Below, piece by piece: positions 35,849 through 45,888 of a DNA stretch of 64,000 nt. Numbering within the stretch: position 1 is the first letter of the stretch; each line of letters begins with the position of its first letter. Source of the DNA: Polyangiaceae bacterium (GTDB lineage: Bacteria; Myxococcota_A; Polyangia; Polyangiales; Polyangiaceae); contig JADJYE010000015.1 in assembly GCA_016719945.1 (NCBI GenBank), positions 68,003 through 132,002 of the forward strand, given 5' to 3'. The notes under the pieces are model-generated. The model made no database searches. It had not been told where the DNA came from and saw only the letters and a list, made by a program, of their open reading frames with translations. Made by a program: the position numbers and the translations under genes.

Positions 35849-36634
35849 GTGCACCCGCTCGTGAAAGGCGCCCTGGTCGCGGCGGCGCTGTCGCTGGCCG
35901 GCCTCGCGGTCGCACGACCCCGGCCCACCGGGCCCGCGCCCAGCGCGCAGGCGGCGTCGGCGTCGAGCGAGGTCGCGCCCATCGCGCTCACCGAGCTCCC
36001 CTGCCCCGAGCGGCACCTCCCCGAGGGCCGCGCCTGCGTGCCCCTGCCCGAGCTCGGCGATCTCACCGGCGCGCCCGCAGGAGCCCAGCTCGAGCGTCGC
36101 TCGCGCGGCGCGCTGTTCGAGGTGATCCCGCGCAGGCCCGATCGCCCCGCCGATCCAGCCGTGTTCGTCTACCCGATCGCCGACGAGCCCCTCTTCCTCC
36201 GCGGCTTCGACGATCTCCCGAGCGAGCACAGCCCCGTCTCGCTCGAGCTCTCGGCGGTCCGCGGCGCGCCGATCACCTCGCTCTCGCTCGAGGGCCAAGA
36301 CGGCGCCGCAGAGGTGCTCGCGACAGGGAGGCTCGTCGGCACGACGGTCGTGACCCAACACCGCGTGATGGGGGCAGCCGGGCCGCGCCTCGTCCTGCTC
36401 GTGCACGGTCACCTCGACGCGATCGCCCCCGACGCCAAGCCCGGCTCGAAGCTGCAACCCGGCGACCTCGTTAACTTCGTCGGGGACAGCGGCAACCCGG
36501 GGGTGGTGAGCCTCTACCTCGAGGCGCGCTTGGCTCGGGAGGAGATCGAGCTGACGGGCCTGCCGCTCGAGCGCCTGCTCGACGCGGCGACCAGCATCCC
36601 GACCGACGCCCGCAACGTGCTGCCGACGCGATGA
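35849..36634 (+). CDS. M23/LytM-like domain protein lacking active-site His
   Basis: A 261-residue exported protein (signal MHPLVKGALVAAALSLAGLAV). The C-terminal half follows the LytM barrel: VVTQHRVMGAAG, LVLLVHGHLDAI, KLQPGDLVNFVGDSGNPG and YLEARL. In active M23 enzymes the last motif is HxHFE; here it reads VVSLYLEAR with no His, so zinc binding is probably lost. It is likely a catalytically dead LytM regulator of the EnvC/NlpD kind. It lies divergent from the M28 peptidase gene. Confidence 0.7.
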   Translation: MHPLVKGALVAAALSLAGLAVARPRPTGPAPSAQAASASSEVAPIALTELPCPERHLPEGRACVPLPELGDLTGAPAGAQLERRSRGALFEVIPRRPDRPADPAVFVYPIADEPLFLRGFDDLPSEHSPVSLELSAVRGAPITSLSLEGQDGAAEVLATGRLVGTTVVTQHRVMGAAGPRLVLLVHGHLDAIAPDAKPGSKLQPGDLVNFVGDSGNPGVVSLYLEARLAREEIELTGLPLERLLDAATSIPTDARNVLPTR

Positions 36635-36659
36635 GCACGCCGCGGATTGTGGTATCGAC

Positions 36660-37361
<702 letters not shown>

Positions 37362-37377
37362 GGTCGCGGCCTCGCAG

Positions 37378-37408
37378 GTTGCCACCTCCAAGGCACACGG
37401 GTGGCAAC
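37378..37408. terminator. Inverted repeat after the response regulator
   Basis: Arms GTTGCCACC (37378-37386) and GGTGGCAAC (37400-37408), 9 bp, with a 13-nt loop. No T-run follows, so it may be a Rho-aided terminator or an operator palindrome for the regulator itself. Confidence 0.4.
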
Positions 37409-37474
37409 GCGAGTTGCCTGCCGCGTGCAGCCTCGACCCCGAAACCCTGGTAATTTGTGCGGCACGGGGAGTGC

Positions 37475-37503
37475 TTGAAGCGTGAGGCTCCCCCCTGTTA
37501 GGC
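37475..37503 (+). promoter_or_regulatory. Possible promoter of VWA-like copy 2
   Basis: TTGAAG (37475-37480), 17-nt spacer, TTAGGC (37498-37503), 42 nt ahead of the start codon at 37546. Confidence 0.35.
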
Positions 37504-37545
37504 TGGGTGTCTTCGTTCCCTCAGGGTCACGTGAGGTCCAAACCC

Positions 37546-39801
37546 ATGAATACAAAGCGGCTTCTGCGCGCGGCTGGCGCCTTTGGCGTCCTGACCGTCG
37601 GCTTCGGCAGCACGGCCGTCGGGTGTCTCAATCGCCCGATCGACCGCATCGATCCCCGAACCACGTCGACGGTCGTCGAGCGCCTCCAGCAGAGCGGCGT
37701 CGACAAGATCGACCTGCTGCTCGCCATCGACAACTCGATCTCGATGGCCGACAAGCAGCAGATCCTCGCGGCCGCGGTCCCGGACCTCGTCAACCGCCTG
37801 ATCACGCCGAACTGCGTCGACGACATGGGCGTCGCGACCGGCCAGATCGTCGACGCGTCGGGCAAATGCCCCGACGGTTCGAAGCCCGAGTTCCCGCCGA
37901 TCCGCGACATCAACGTCGGCGTCATCAGCTCGTCGCTGGGCGACCTCACCAGCGGCGCCTGCGGCTCGGCGTCGATCATCAACCCTGACGACCGTGGCCG
38001 CTTGCTGACGCGCACCGGCTCCGGCGCCGCGCCCGTGGACTTCCAGGGCCAGGGCTTCCTCGGCTGGGACCCCGACAGCGAGCGTGGCGGTCAGGCGAAC
38101 CCGACCGAGCTCATCGCCGACCTGACCGACATGGTCGTCGGCGTCGATCAGGTCGGTTGCGGCTACGAGATGGGCCTCGAGTCGGTGCTGCGCTTCCTGG
38201 TCGACCCGGATCCGTACGACTCGCTCGTCGAGGAGAGCAACAACCTGGTCGAGCAGGGCACCGACGAGGTCGTGCTGCAGCAGCGCGCCAACTTCCTGCG
38301 CCCCGACTCGCTGCTCGCGATCCTCATCCTGTCGGACGAGAACGACTGCTCGATCAACGTCAAGGAGCAGGGCTTCCTCGCGCTCGGCGGGCCGTTCTAC
38401 CGCTCGACCAGCGAGTGCAAGACCGACCCGAACAGCGAGTGCTGCACGAGCTGCGGCCTCAACGTCCCGAGCGGCTGCGACGCCGGCGGAGACTGCACCG
38501 GCGCGGGCGGCTCGAAGTACGACCCGACCGAGGACCACCAGAACCTGAAGTGCTACCGCCAGAAGGAGCGCTACGGCGTCAACTTCCTCTACCCGACGGC
38601 GCGCTACGTCAACGCGTTCACCCGCTACAAGATCGACCCCGACGCGGTCGACTACGACGGCGACTCGGTCGTGAACCCGCTATTCGACGACCTCGGCGGC
38701 ACCGGCGGCTCGATCCGCAGCCCTGACCTCGTATTCGTCGCCGGCATCGTCGGCGTGCCCTGGCAGGCCATCGCGAAGACCGACGGCTCGGGCAACCCCG
38801 ACCTGTCGCTCGGCTTCAAGACCTACGACGACCTCTCGGAGACCGAGACCGCCGACGGCAACGCGCTCGACACGCTGATCGGCGACCCCGACGGCAACGT
38901 CGACCCGACCGACCCGTTCATGGTCCAGGCGACCTCGCCGCGCTCGGGCATGAGCGAGCTCTTGGGGTACTCGCCCTCGTCGAACAACCCGATCAACGGC
39001 AACGACTGGACCATCTACGACTCGACCGATCCGAACGACGGACCCGACGACCTCGAGTACGCCTGCATCTTCCCGCTGAACACCCCGGTGACCCCGGGCT
39101 TCGACTGCGACGACTGCACCGGCCCCGAGTGCGACAACCCGCTCTGCCAGGGGCAGACGACGACCCAGGTCAACGCGAAGGCGTACCCTGGCCTGCGTTA
39201 CCTCTCGGTGCTCCGCGGCATGGCGACCCAGGGCATCTTCGCCTCGATCTGCCCGGCCGAGGTCTCGAACACCGGGTCGCCGATCTACGGCTACCGCCCC
39301 GCCGTGAACACGATCGTCGATCGCCTCAAGGAGCAGCTCGGCGGCCAGTGCCTGCCGCGTAAGCTCACGGTCGACCCGAACACCGGCACGGTGCCCTGCC
39401 TCGTCATCGAGGCGCGCGTCACCGACGGTAACTGCGCCTGCAACCCGGACGAGGGTCGCGCCGAGATCCCGGAGCAGGTCGATGGCGCCGCCAACCCGAC
39501 CTACAACGCGGTGCTGGCGGCCCAGCAGTCCGAGTTCGCGAACCCCGACTGGGACTGCTTCTGCGAGATCGAGCAGCTGCAGACCGGCGACGCGAAGACC
39601 GAGTGCCTCAACAACGCCGACCCCGACGCTGGGGCTCAAGGCGACGGCTGGTGCTACATCGATGCGGCCTCGGTTCCTCCCGTCGGCGACCCGGCGCTCG
39701 TCGCGAGCTGCCCGGCAGACGAGCAGCGCCTCGTGCGCTTCGTCGGTCAGGGCGACCCGAAGACCGGCGCGACCGTGTTCGTCACCTGCTCCGGCGAGTG
39801 A
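37546..39801 (+). CDS. VWA-like Cys-rich lipoprotein, copy 2
   Basis: A 751-residue paralogue of the protein at 26572-28797. Start ATG 37546 (MNTKRLLRAAG); the lipobox is AVGCLN. The shared blocks are RPIDRIDPRTT, DKIDLLLAIDNSISMADKQ (MIDAS-like DxSxS), LLAILILSDENDCSI and DGWCYIDAA near the end. Paired Cys are conserved between the two copies. It is followed by a strong terminator, so it appears to be a stand-alone, possibly well-expressed gene. Likely surface-exposed. Confidence 0.87.
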   Translation: MNTKRLLRAAGAFGVLTVGFGSTAVGCLNRPIDRIDPRTTSTVVERLQQSGVDKIDLLLAIDNSISMADKQQILAAAVPDLVNRLITPNCVDDMGVATGQIVDASGKCPDGSKPEFPPIRDINVGVISSSLGDLTSGACGSASIINPDDRGRLLTRTGSGAAPVDFQGQGFLGWDPDSERGGQANPTELIADLTDMVVGVDQVGCGYEMGLESVLRFLVDPDPYDSLVEESNNLVEQGTDEVVLQQRANFLRPDSLLAILILSDENDCSINVKEQGFLALGGPFYRSTSECKTDPNSECCTSCGLNVPSGCDAGGDCTGAGGSKYDPTEDHQNLKCYRQKERYGVNFLYPTARYVNAFTRYKIDPDAVDYDGDSVVNPLFDDLGGTGGSIRSPDLVFVAGIVGVPWQAIAKTDGSGNPDLSLGFKTYDDLSETETADGNALDTLIGDPDGNVDPTDPFMVQATSPRSGMSELLGYSPSSNNPINGNDWTIYDSTDPNDGPDDLEYACIFPLNTPVTPGFDCDDCTGPECDNPLCQGQTTTQVNAKAYPGLRYLSVLRGMATQGIFASICPAEVSNTGSPIYGYRPAVNTIVDRLKEQLGGQCLPRKLTVDPNTGTVPCLVIEARVTDGNCACNPDEGRAEIPEQVDGAANPTYNAVLAAQQSEFANPDWDCFCEIEQLQTGDAKTECLNNADPDAGAQGDGWCYIDAASVPPVGDPALVASCPADEQRLVRFVGQGDPKTGATVFVTCSGE

Positions 39802-39824
39802 TCGAAGTCCGATAGCGCAGCACA

Positions 39825-39858
39825 CCACGAGGGCCGGCGACGGCCCTCGTGGCTTTTT
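39825..39858 (+). terminator. Rho-independent terminator
   Basis: An 11-bp perfect stem (CCACGAGGGCC with GGCCCTCGTGG, 39825-39835 and 39842-39852) with a 6-nt loop, followed by five T (39854-39858). This is the clearest intrinsic terminator in the window. Confidence 0.9.
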
Positions 39859-39898
39859 GTAGCGGCCCGCCGCTGGAACATGGGCTAAGGCGTCAGCC

Positions 39899-40270
39899 AT
39901 GCGTGAGCAGGGCGTCCACAAGCTGGTGCACACGGTGCGCTTCGAGTCCGCGCGTCGCCTCCCGAAGACGCCGCCGACGCACCCCTGCCACAACGTCTAT
40001 GGGCTCGCGTTCTACCTCGACATCCACGTGGTCGGGCGGGTCGATCCGGCGACGGGCTGGGTGTTCGATTTCGCCGAGATCGAGCGCGCGATGAAGCCGC
40101 TCTACGACCGCATCGATCACCACTACCTGAACGACGTCGAGGGCCTGGAGAACCCGACGAGCGAGGTGCTGGTGACGTGGCTGTGGGATCACCTCCAGCC
40201 CAAGCTCCCGGGGCTCGTGAAGCTCGTCTTGCGCGAGAACGACGTCTCGCGCGTCATCTACCGCGGCTAG
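39899..40270 (+). CDS. QueD-like protein with all three zinc ligands replaced
   Basis: A 123-residue member of the 6-carboxytetrahydropterin / 6-pyruvoyltetrahydropterin synthase family. The fold is clear from GRVDPATGWVFDFAEI, DRIDHHYLND and GLENPTSEVLVTWLWD, which match QueD closely. In QueD zinc is held by His of AHRL and by both His of LHGHS. Here these read ARRL and VYGLA, so all three ligands are lost, while the nearby Cys (HPC) and the DHH motif remain. Its function is therefore uncertain: an altered enzyme or a non-catalytic partner of the intact QueD-like protein 22 nt downstream. Confidence 0.85.
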   Translation: MREQGVHKLVHTVRFESARRLPKTPPTHPCHNVYGLAFYLDIHVVGRVDPATGWVFDFAEIERAMKPLYDRIDHHYLNDVEGLENPTSEVLVTWLWDHLQPKLPGLVKLVLRENDVSRVIYRG

Positions 40271-40292
40271 TCGCCGTCGCTGCCGCTGCACC

Positions 40293-40832
40293 ATGTTCCG
40301 CGCCTCCGCCTCCATCCACGCTCACTTCGCTCACCACGTGCGCGGCCACTCGGGCCCGTGCATCTCGCTGCACGGCCACACCTGGAAGCTCGAGGTGGTG
40401 CTCGAGGCGCGCGAGCTCGACAAGGAGGGCTTCGTCGTCGACTTCGACCGCGTCCACGCGGAGCTGCTGGTGCCGTGCTTCCAGCTGCTCGACCACAGCC
40501 TGGCGCTGGGTGAGGCCACCTGGCGGGAGACGAAGGAGCTGCTCGTCCCGCTCGGCGTGGCGCTGGTTCAATCGCGGCTCGAGACGCTCGGCCACGAAGG
40601 CGACGCCCCCGACTGCGTGTCGGGCGAGCTCGCGGGAGCGCGCAACGAGCGCCCCGGCGGCATCAAGCTCGCGGTCTTCCCCTTCACGCCCACGAGCGAG
40701 CGGCTCGCCGAGTGGCTGCACGACACTGCGCGCGCCCGCTTCGCGGACGACCGGGTCCGGGTCGCGTGCGGGCGCGTCTTTGAGACCTTGCACCCCGCCG
40801 AGACGATCGCCGAGTTCTGGCCCGACCGCTGA
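40293..40832 (+). CDS. QueD/PTPS-like enzyme with intact zinc site
   Basis: A 179-residue member of the same family with the zinc ligands present: HAHFAHHV and ISLHGHTWKLEV, and Cys in GPCISLHGH. VVDFDRVHAELL and LLDHSLAL replace the DF and DHH blocks. A middle insertion of about 40 residues (GHEGDAPDCVSGELAG) makes it longer than QueD. It should act on a dihydroneopterin triphosphate-type substrate, toward queuosine or tetrahydropterin. No queC/E/F gene is next to it. Confidence 0.82.
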   Translation: MFRASASIHAHFAHHVRGHSGPCISLHGHTWKLEVVLEARELDKEGFVVDFDRVHAELLVPCFQLLDHSLALGEATWRETKELLVPLGVALVQSRLETLGHEGDAPDCVSGELAGARNERPGGIKLAVFPFTPTSERLAEWLHDTARARFADDRVRVACGRVFETLHPAETIAEFWPDR

Positions 40833-40836
40833 GGCC

Positions 40837-42272
40837 TCAGGCCTCGTCGGGCTGGCCGGTGCCCTTGCGCCACGCGCGGAGGGCGGCCACCTCGGCCCGG
40901 GACGGGTTGATGATCAAGAAGCCGTGGTCTGCGTCGAGGAGCGCGACGTCCCCCGGCGCGGCCCAGCGATAGCCCCCCTCGACCTCGGCGATCGCGGGCA
41001 CGCTCAGCAGCTTGAGCAGCACCTCGGTGCGCGGGTTCATGCGCTGGGTGAGCGCGATCCCGGCGGGCTGCGTCTTCGCGGTGATGATCAGGTCGAACAC
41101 CGTGATCTGCTCGGCGAGCAGCACCGCCTTCGCAGGCACCATGCCGCGCGCGTCGTGCGAGGCGAACATCAGCACGGCGTCGACCAGGTCCTCGATGTCA
41201 CGCGAGCGTTCGGCGAGGAACGGGTCGCCGACGATCCCGTTCGCCGCGCGGGTGACCTCGCGCGCGAGGCTGGAGAGCGCCTCGGGGGCGCCGAGCCCGC
41301 TCATCACCAGCTCGACCGCGCGCTCGCGCAGGCGCGAGTCGCTCGCCATCAGCGCGTAGTTCGCGAGGAAGCTCGTCTCCCCCACGAGGTGCAGGGCGAG
41401 CGCGCGCTTCTGAGCGCGATGACCGCCTTCTCGACCGTATCGAAGGCCCCGAGCAGGCGCTTCTCTTCGTCGTGACGAGCGGGGATGCGGCGATCCTTGG
41501 CGGGGCGGCGGAGCGCGGCGACCGCGCCGAGCGCCCGCCCACCGAACAGCGGTCGGCCGGGGAGCGTGACCTTTCGCGTCCCGCCGCCCGTCTTGCGCAA
41601 GGGCTTGTCGCGCAGGACGTCGAGCAGCGCGGCGTGCCGCACCGCGTGGGCGATGGGACCCGTGAGGGTCGTCGCGAGGATGATCTCTTCCTCGGTGAAC
41701 GCGCCCTTCTGGCGCTGCGCGACGAGCGCGCCGAGCGGGCGCCGATCAGGACCGAGGATCGGCACCGCGAGGAAGACCGGGAAGCGGTCCTCGTCGAGCT
41801 GCTCGAACCGGCGGAAGTGTTCGTGCCCCGACGCGCGCACCGCCGCGACCGGCAACAGCTGCTGCACCGCGAGGCCCGTGAGGCCCTCACCGACGCGCAG
41901 CCGGATGCGGCCCTGCGCGCGCGGACCGAAGCCGACGTTGCCGCGGAGCACGAGCCCGTCTCCGTGGCCCTCGAGCAGGTACAAGGACACCACCGGCGCC
42001 TCGAGCAGCGCGGCGACCCGCTGGGGGAAGCCGTCGAGCAACGCCGTGAGCGGCATCGTCTTCGACACGAACGAGACGAAGTCGAAGGCCGCGCCGACGC
42101 GCCCCTCGCGCGGCACGGCGGGCGCGAGCGCGCGCGCGGCCGACACCGGCGTCGGCGGGTCGGCAGAGCGCGGATCGGCAGAGCGCGGATCGGCAGAGCG
42201 CGGGTCGGCGGGGTGCGGGGCTGCGGAGCGCGGCTCGCCCGTGCGACGTGACTTCGACTTCGAGGGGACCAT
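40837..42272 (-). pseudogene. GAF plus PTS enzyme I-like protein (PtsP-like), frameshifted
   Basis: Started at ATG 42272. A repetitive leader is followed by a GAF domain (VVSLYLLEGHGDGLVLRGNV, PVFLAVPILGPDRRPLGALV). After a one-base shift near 41405 the frame continues as an enzyme I-like N-terminal region (LALHLVGETSFLANYALM, IVGDPFLAERSRDIEDLVDAVL). The swivel segment reads PAGIALTQRMNPRTEVLLKLLSVPAI, where PTS enzyme I has a GGxTSH phospho-His; no His is present. The PEP-binding TIM barrel is absent. So even when the shift is repaired it is a truncated, non-phosphorylatable relative of PtsP, perhaps a regulator. Confidence 0.7.
42160..42204. repeat. Three tandem 15-nt repeats
   Basis: Three near-identical 15-nt units (42160-42174, 42175-42189, 42190-42204) that encode SADPR-type repeats in the leader of the GAF protein on the minus strand. 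Confidence 0.8.
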
Positions 42273-42331
42273 CGGACATTCGGCGGCCGGTCGGTGGCCG
42301 GTCGTCGGACGTGCGTGTACCATCATCCCCC

Positions 42332-43402
42332 ATGGATCGACAGACGTTCGGGCGGCGCGCCGTCCTCGGGGGTGCCGTGGCCGCCGCCGCATCTGCCGCC
42401 CTCCTGGGGATCGACCATGCCGCCGCGGGTCCGCGCTCGTCGCTGGTCGCCAAGCCGCCCGCAGGCTTCGTGCCCATGAGCGTCCCGGGCAAGGTCGTCC
42501 GCGTCGACAAGGCCAACACCCTGTTGCCCAACGGCCTGTGGCCGAAGCAAGAGGCCGCGACCGCGATGCTCGAGCGGGTGATGGCCGAGCTGACCGGCAA
42601 GAGCGATCTAGGCGAGGCCTTCGCCAAGTTCGTCCACAAGGACGACAAGGTCGCCATCAAGCCCAACGGCATCGCCGGCCGCGTCGGCCAGACGATGGCG
42701 TCCAACAAGGAGCTCGTGCTCGCGATCGTGAAGGGCATCATCGCGGCCGGTGTGCCCGCGAAGAACATCACGATCTTCGAGCAGTACCCGAGCTTCCTCA
42801 AGGGGACGCGGGTGTGGACCAAGGAGTCGAAGCTCGACGAGGCGTTCCCGGCCGGCATCAGCACGAGCGTCCACGAGAACAAGGACGCGACGATGGACGA
42901 GATCACCGTCGCGGGCGTGAAGACCAAGTTCGTGCGCGCCTTCACCGAGGCGACCTGTGTCATCAACGTGAGCCAGATCAAGGACCACTCGATCTGCGGC
43001 TACACGGGTACGATGAAGAACATCACCCACGGGGCGCTGATCAACCCTCACGACTTCCACGAGCACAACGCGAGCCCACAGATCGCCCAGCTCTATGCGC
43101 AAGACATCGTGAAGAGCCGCGTGCGGCTGCACATCGCCGACGGCTTCAAGCTCATCTACGACGAGGGGCCGCTCGACAAGAACGCGAAGCGCCGCGTGCC
43201 CCACGAGGCGGTGTACGCCTCGACCGATCCCGTGGCGCTCGACGTCATCGGCTGGGAGATCATCGAGCAGCACCGCAAGGACAACGGCCTGCCGACCCTC
43301 AAGGCCGACGGGCGCGAGCCGTCCTACATCAAGTCGGCGGCCGACCTCGGCCTCGGCGTGTTCGACAAGAACCAGATCAAGCTTCGCCAGGTGAAGATCT
43401 GA
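42332..43402 (+). CDS. DUF362-family Tat-exported protein
   Basis: A 356-residue protein starting MDRQTFGRRAVLGG, a Tat-type signal with hydrophobic stretch and AAAG cleavage. The mature part matches DUF362: VAIKPNGIAG near residue 110, INVSQIKDHSICGYTGTMKN, and HIADGFKLIYDEGP. DUF362 proteins are often linked to iron-sulfur or methylation chemistry, but no ferredoxin Cys set is seen here. Divergent from the GAF protein with 59 nt between starts. Confidence 0.85.
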   Translation: MDRQTFGRRAVLGGAVAAAASAALLGIDHAAAGPRSSLVAKPPAGFVPMSVPGKVVRVDKANTLLPNGLWPKQEAATAMLERVMAELTGKSDLGEAFAKFVHKDDKVAIKPNGIAGRVGQTMASNKELVLAIVKGIIAAGVPAKNITIFEQYPSFLKGTRVWTKESKLDEAFPAGISTSVHENKDATMDEITVAGVKTKFVRAFTEATCVINVSQIKDHSICGYTGTMKNITHGALINPHDFHEHNASPQIAQLYAQDIVKSRVRLHIADGFKLIYDEGPLDKNAKRRVPHEAVYASTDPVALDVIGWEIIEQHRKDNGLPTLKADGREPSYIKSAADLGLGVFDKNQIKLRQVKI

Positions 43403-43416
43403 GGGAACCCTAGTCC

Positions 43417-43437
43417 CGTGGAAACGGAGTTTCCACG
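43417..43437. repeat. Short perfect hairpin after DUF362 gene
   Basis: CGTGGAAAC (43417-43425) pairs with GTTTCCACG (43429-43437), 9 bp, loop GGA. It may act as a terminator, although no T-run follows. Confidence 0.5.
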
Positions 43438-43484
43438 AAGACAATGACGAGTCCCCTTCGGAACAAACCAACGCGTTTGCAGGG

Positions 43485-43526
43485 GAATTCGGGCCGCCTT
43501 CGCCCCGTCAGGGGCGGCCCGAATTC
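43485..43526. terminator. 14-bp inverted repeat, possible two-way terminator
   Basis: GAATTCGGGCCGCC (43485-43498) is mirrored by GGCGGCCCGAATTC (43513-43526), with an internal CGCCCC/GGGGCG alternative stem. It sits between the DUF362 gene and the convergent small membrane gene, a place fit for a bidirectional terminator. No other gene lies in 43403-43583. Confidence 0.6.
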
Positions 43527-43583
43527 TTCAAGCATGCGTGGTTCCAGGGGACTTTGGTCGATCGCGCACTCGATCCCATGATG

Positions 43584-43838
43584 TCATCGCCCGACGACGA
43601 GCCAGGCAACGCCCCGCGTGACCGCGTAGAGCACCACGGCCGCCGCCCACAGGCCCGCCGTCCAGCGGCGCCCCGCTCGCCAGCCGTAGATCGGCGCGAG
43701 CGGCGGCAGGGCCAGCGCGGCGAGGCCCCGCCAGCGGGGTCGGTGCGCGAAGGTGAGGGCGGCGAGCAGCACGAGGTGGGCGGTCACGAGCGTCGCGAAC
43801 GCGAGCACCCCGAGCGCAAACAGCGCGACCTGCACCAT
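43584..43838 (-). CDS. Small three-TM membrane protein
   Basis: An 84-residue protein with three hydrophobic helices: FALGVLAFATLVTAHLVLLAAL, GLAALALPPLAPIYGW and WTAGLWAAAVVLYAVTRGVAWL. Basic residues between helices (HRPRWR, RAGRR) set the topology. No family recognised. It lies divergent from the SpoIVB-type gene. Confidence 0.65.
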   Translation of the reverse strand: MVQVALFALGVLAFATLVTAHLVLLAALTFAHRPRWRGLAALALPPLAPIYGWRAGRRWTAGLWAAAVVLYAVTRGVAWLVVGR

Positions 43839-43982
43839 GGGGGCGGTAATCTACATGGTTTGGCGGGCGCTCGCCCCAGCGCCGGGGGCGGCTCGGCTCC
43901 CACCACAAATGCCTGCACCCCAAAAACCTTCAGCTAAGCTCGGCCGGTCGACTTCCATGATCAAGAGCACCTCCTCTCCCGT

Positions 43983-45871
43983 GTGGCTCGGCCTGGTCGG
44001 CGGAGCCTTCTCCTCAGCGCGGCGGTCGGCTTCAGCACCGCCAAAGCTGGCCCGAACCGCAGCGACATCATGCCGCTCGCCGACGTGAAGGCGGGCATGA
44101 AGGGCTACGGGCTCACGGTCTTCGCCGGCACCAAGCCCGAGAAGTTCGACGTCGAGATCCTCGGCGTGTTGAAGGGCTTCCGGCCCAATCAGGACCTCAT
44201 CCTGATCAAGACCCCGAACCACCCCGGCTCGACGCCGCCCGCACCGTCGCGGGCATGAGCGGCAGCCCGATCTACCTCGAGGGCAAGATGATCGGCGCCT
44301 ACGCCTACGGCTGGACGTTCGGCGCCGAGCCGATCGCCGGGGTCACGCCGATCCAGAGCATGATCGACGACCTCGACAAGCCCATCCCGCCGCTGTTCAA
44401 GCCGCGCGAGAATTTCTTCCCGAAGTCGAAGGACGCCGGCAAGACGGGCAAGGTCGTCTCGCCGTCGCCGCGCATGCTCAGCGGCCTCTTCGACGCGTCG
44501 AGCTCCGCGCCGCTCACCCAATACGACCTCGAGGTCCACGCGAAGCAGCTCGGCGCGCGCAGCGCCAAGGAGCGCGGGCTGGGGACGACGTCGACGGTCG
44601 CCGCCGCCGCGACCCCGATGATGATGGGCGGGATGACGCCCGGCGCGATGAAGGTCGCCGAGCAGCTGCTGTCGCCGATGGGCCTCGAGCCCGTCCAGGC
44701 GGGCGGCAGCGGGAGCACCGTCGCGGCAGACGCGCCGACCGGGTTCGTCGACGGCGGCGCCATCGGCGTGCAGCTGATCCGAGGCGACATCTCGATGATG
44801 GGCCTCGGCACGGTCACCCGCGTCGAGGGTGACAAGCTGATCGCGTTCGGTCACCCGATGCAGGGCGGCGGCGCGAGCGATCTGCCGACGGCCGTGGCGA
44901 AGGTGCACTGGATCCTCGCGAGCACCAACCGCAGCTTCAAGATCGGAGAGGCCGTGCGGCCCGTAGGCACGCTGGTCAACGATCGCCAGGCCTCGATCGT
45001 GGTCGATTCGAAGCGCATGCCGAGCACCTTCCCGGTGTCGGTGCTGATCGAGGGGGTCGAGGGCGCGACCAAGACGAAGTGGGACTCGGTCTGCGCCCAC
45101 GACCCGTTCATGGCGCCCTTCCTCGCGGCGTTCGCGCTGGGCAACCCGATCGAGACCACGACGCCCGAGCACGGCGACATGACCTGGCGCGCGACCACGA
45201 AGCTGAAGATCGCGGGCTACGGCGACATCACCCTGAAAGACTTCGGCGCCACCTCCGGCGATCCGATCGGCGCGGACGCGTTCATCCGCAGCCGCGTGAC
45301 ACGCGCGCTCGGCGCGCTGCTCAACAACCCCTGGGAAGACGTGCGCATCGACGGCGTCGAGTCGACGGTCAAGGTCACCTTCGCGCGCGAGGTGGCGATG
45401 ATCCGCGGCACGCAGGCGCTCGACCTCGAGGTCGATCCGGGCGAGCCGGTGAAGATTCAGCTCGAGCTGATGCCCTTCATGGGCAAGGCCGAGAAGAAGG
45501 TGATCGAGGTGCCGATCCCGTCCAACCTCGACGGTGAAGAGGTCGAGATCGAGATCGCCCCCGGCTACGAGATCGAGCGGCCGCGCGCCGCGCCCGAGAG
45601 CGTGACCGATCTGATCGCCGCGCTCAGCGACCCGACCTACCCGGAGGAGAGCCTGGTGGCGACCGTGCGCATCAAGGGCCAAGGCGGCGCCTCGTTCCGC
45701 GGCAACGTCGCCACGCGGCTGCCCCCGGGCGCGCTCGATCAGCTCAAGACGAGCGCCACGTCGATCGGCCCCGACACGTTCGGCGCAGTGCAGCAGACCA
45801 GCCACCCGATGAAGCGCTTCATCGTCGGACGCGATCGCGTCCGCGTGAAGGTCCGTCCCAACCTCAAGTGA
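43983..45871 (+). pseudogene. SpoIVB-type (S55) serine protease, one frameshift
   Basis: Signal peptide MARPGRRSLLLSAAVGFSTAKA from GTG 43983, then MPLADVKAGMKGYGLTVFAG and VEILGVLKGFRPNQDLIL, as in SpoIVB. A one-base shift near 44218 moves to the frame LDAARTVAGMSGSPIYLEGK, with the catalytic Ser in GMSGSPIY and FGHPMQGG further on. The whole protein would be about 630 residues and looks complete once repaired, so an assembly error is likely. In Myxococcota this family is exported and may process envelope or signalling proteins. Confidence 0.8.
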
Positions 45872-45888
45872 AGGTGAAACCAGCACCC

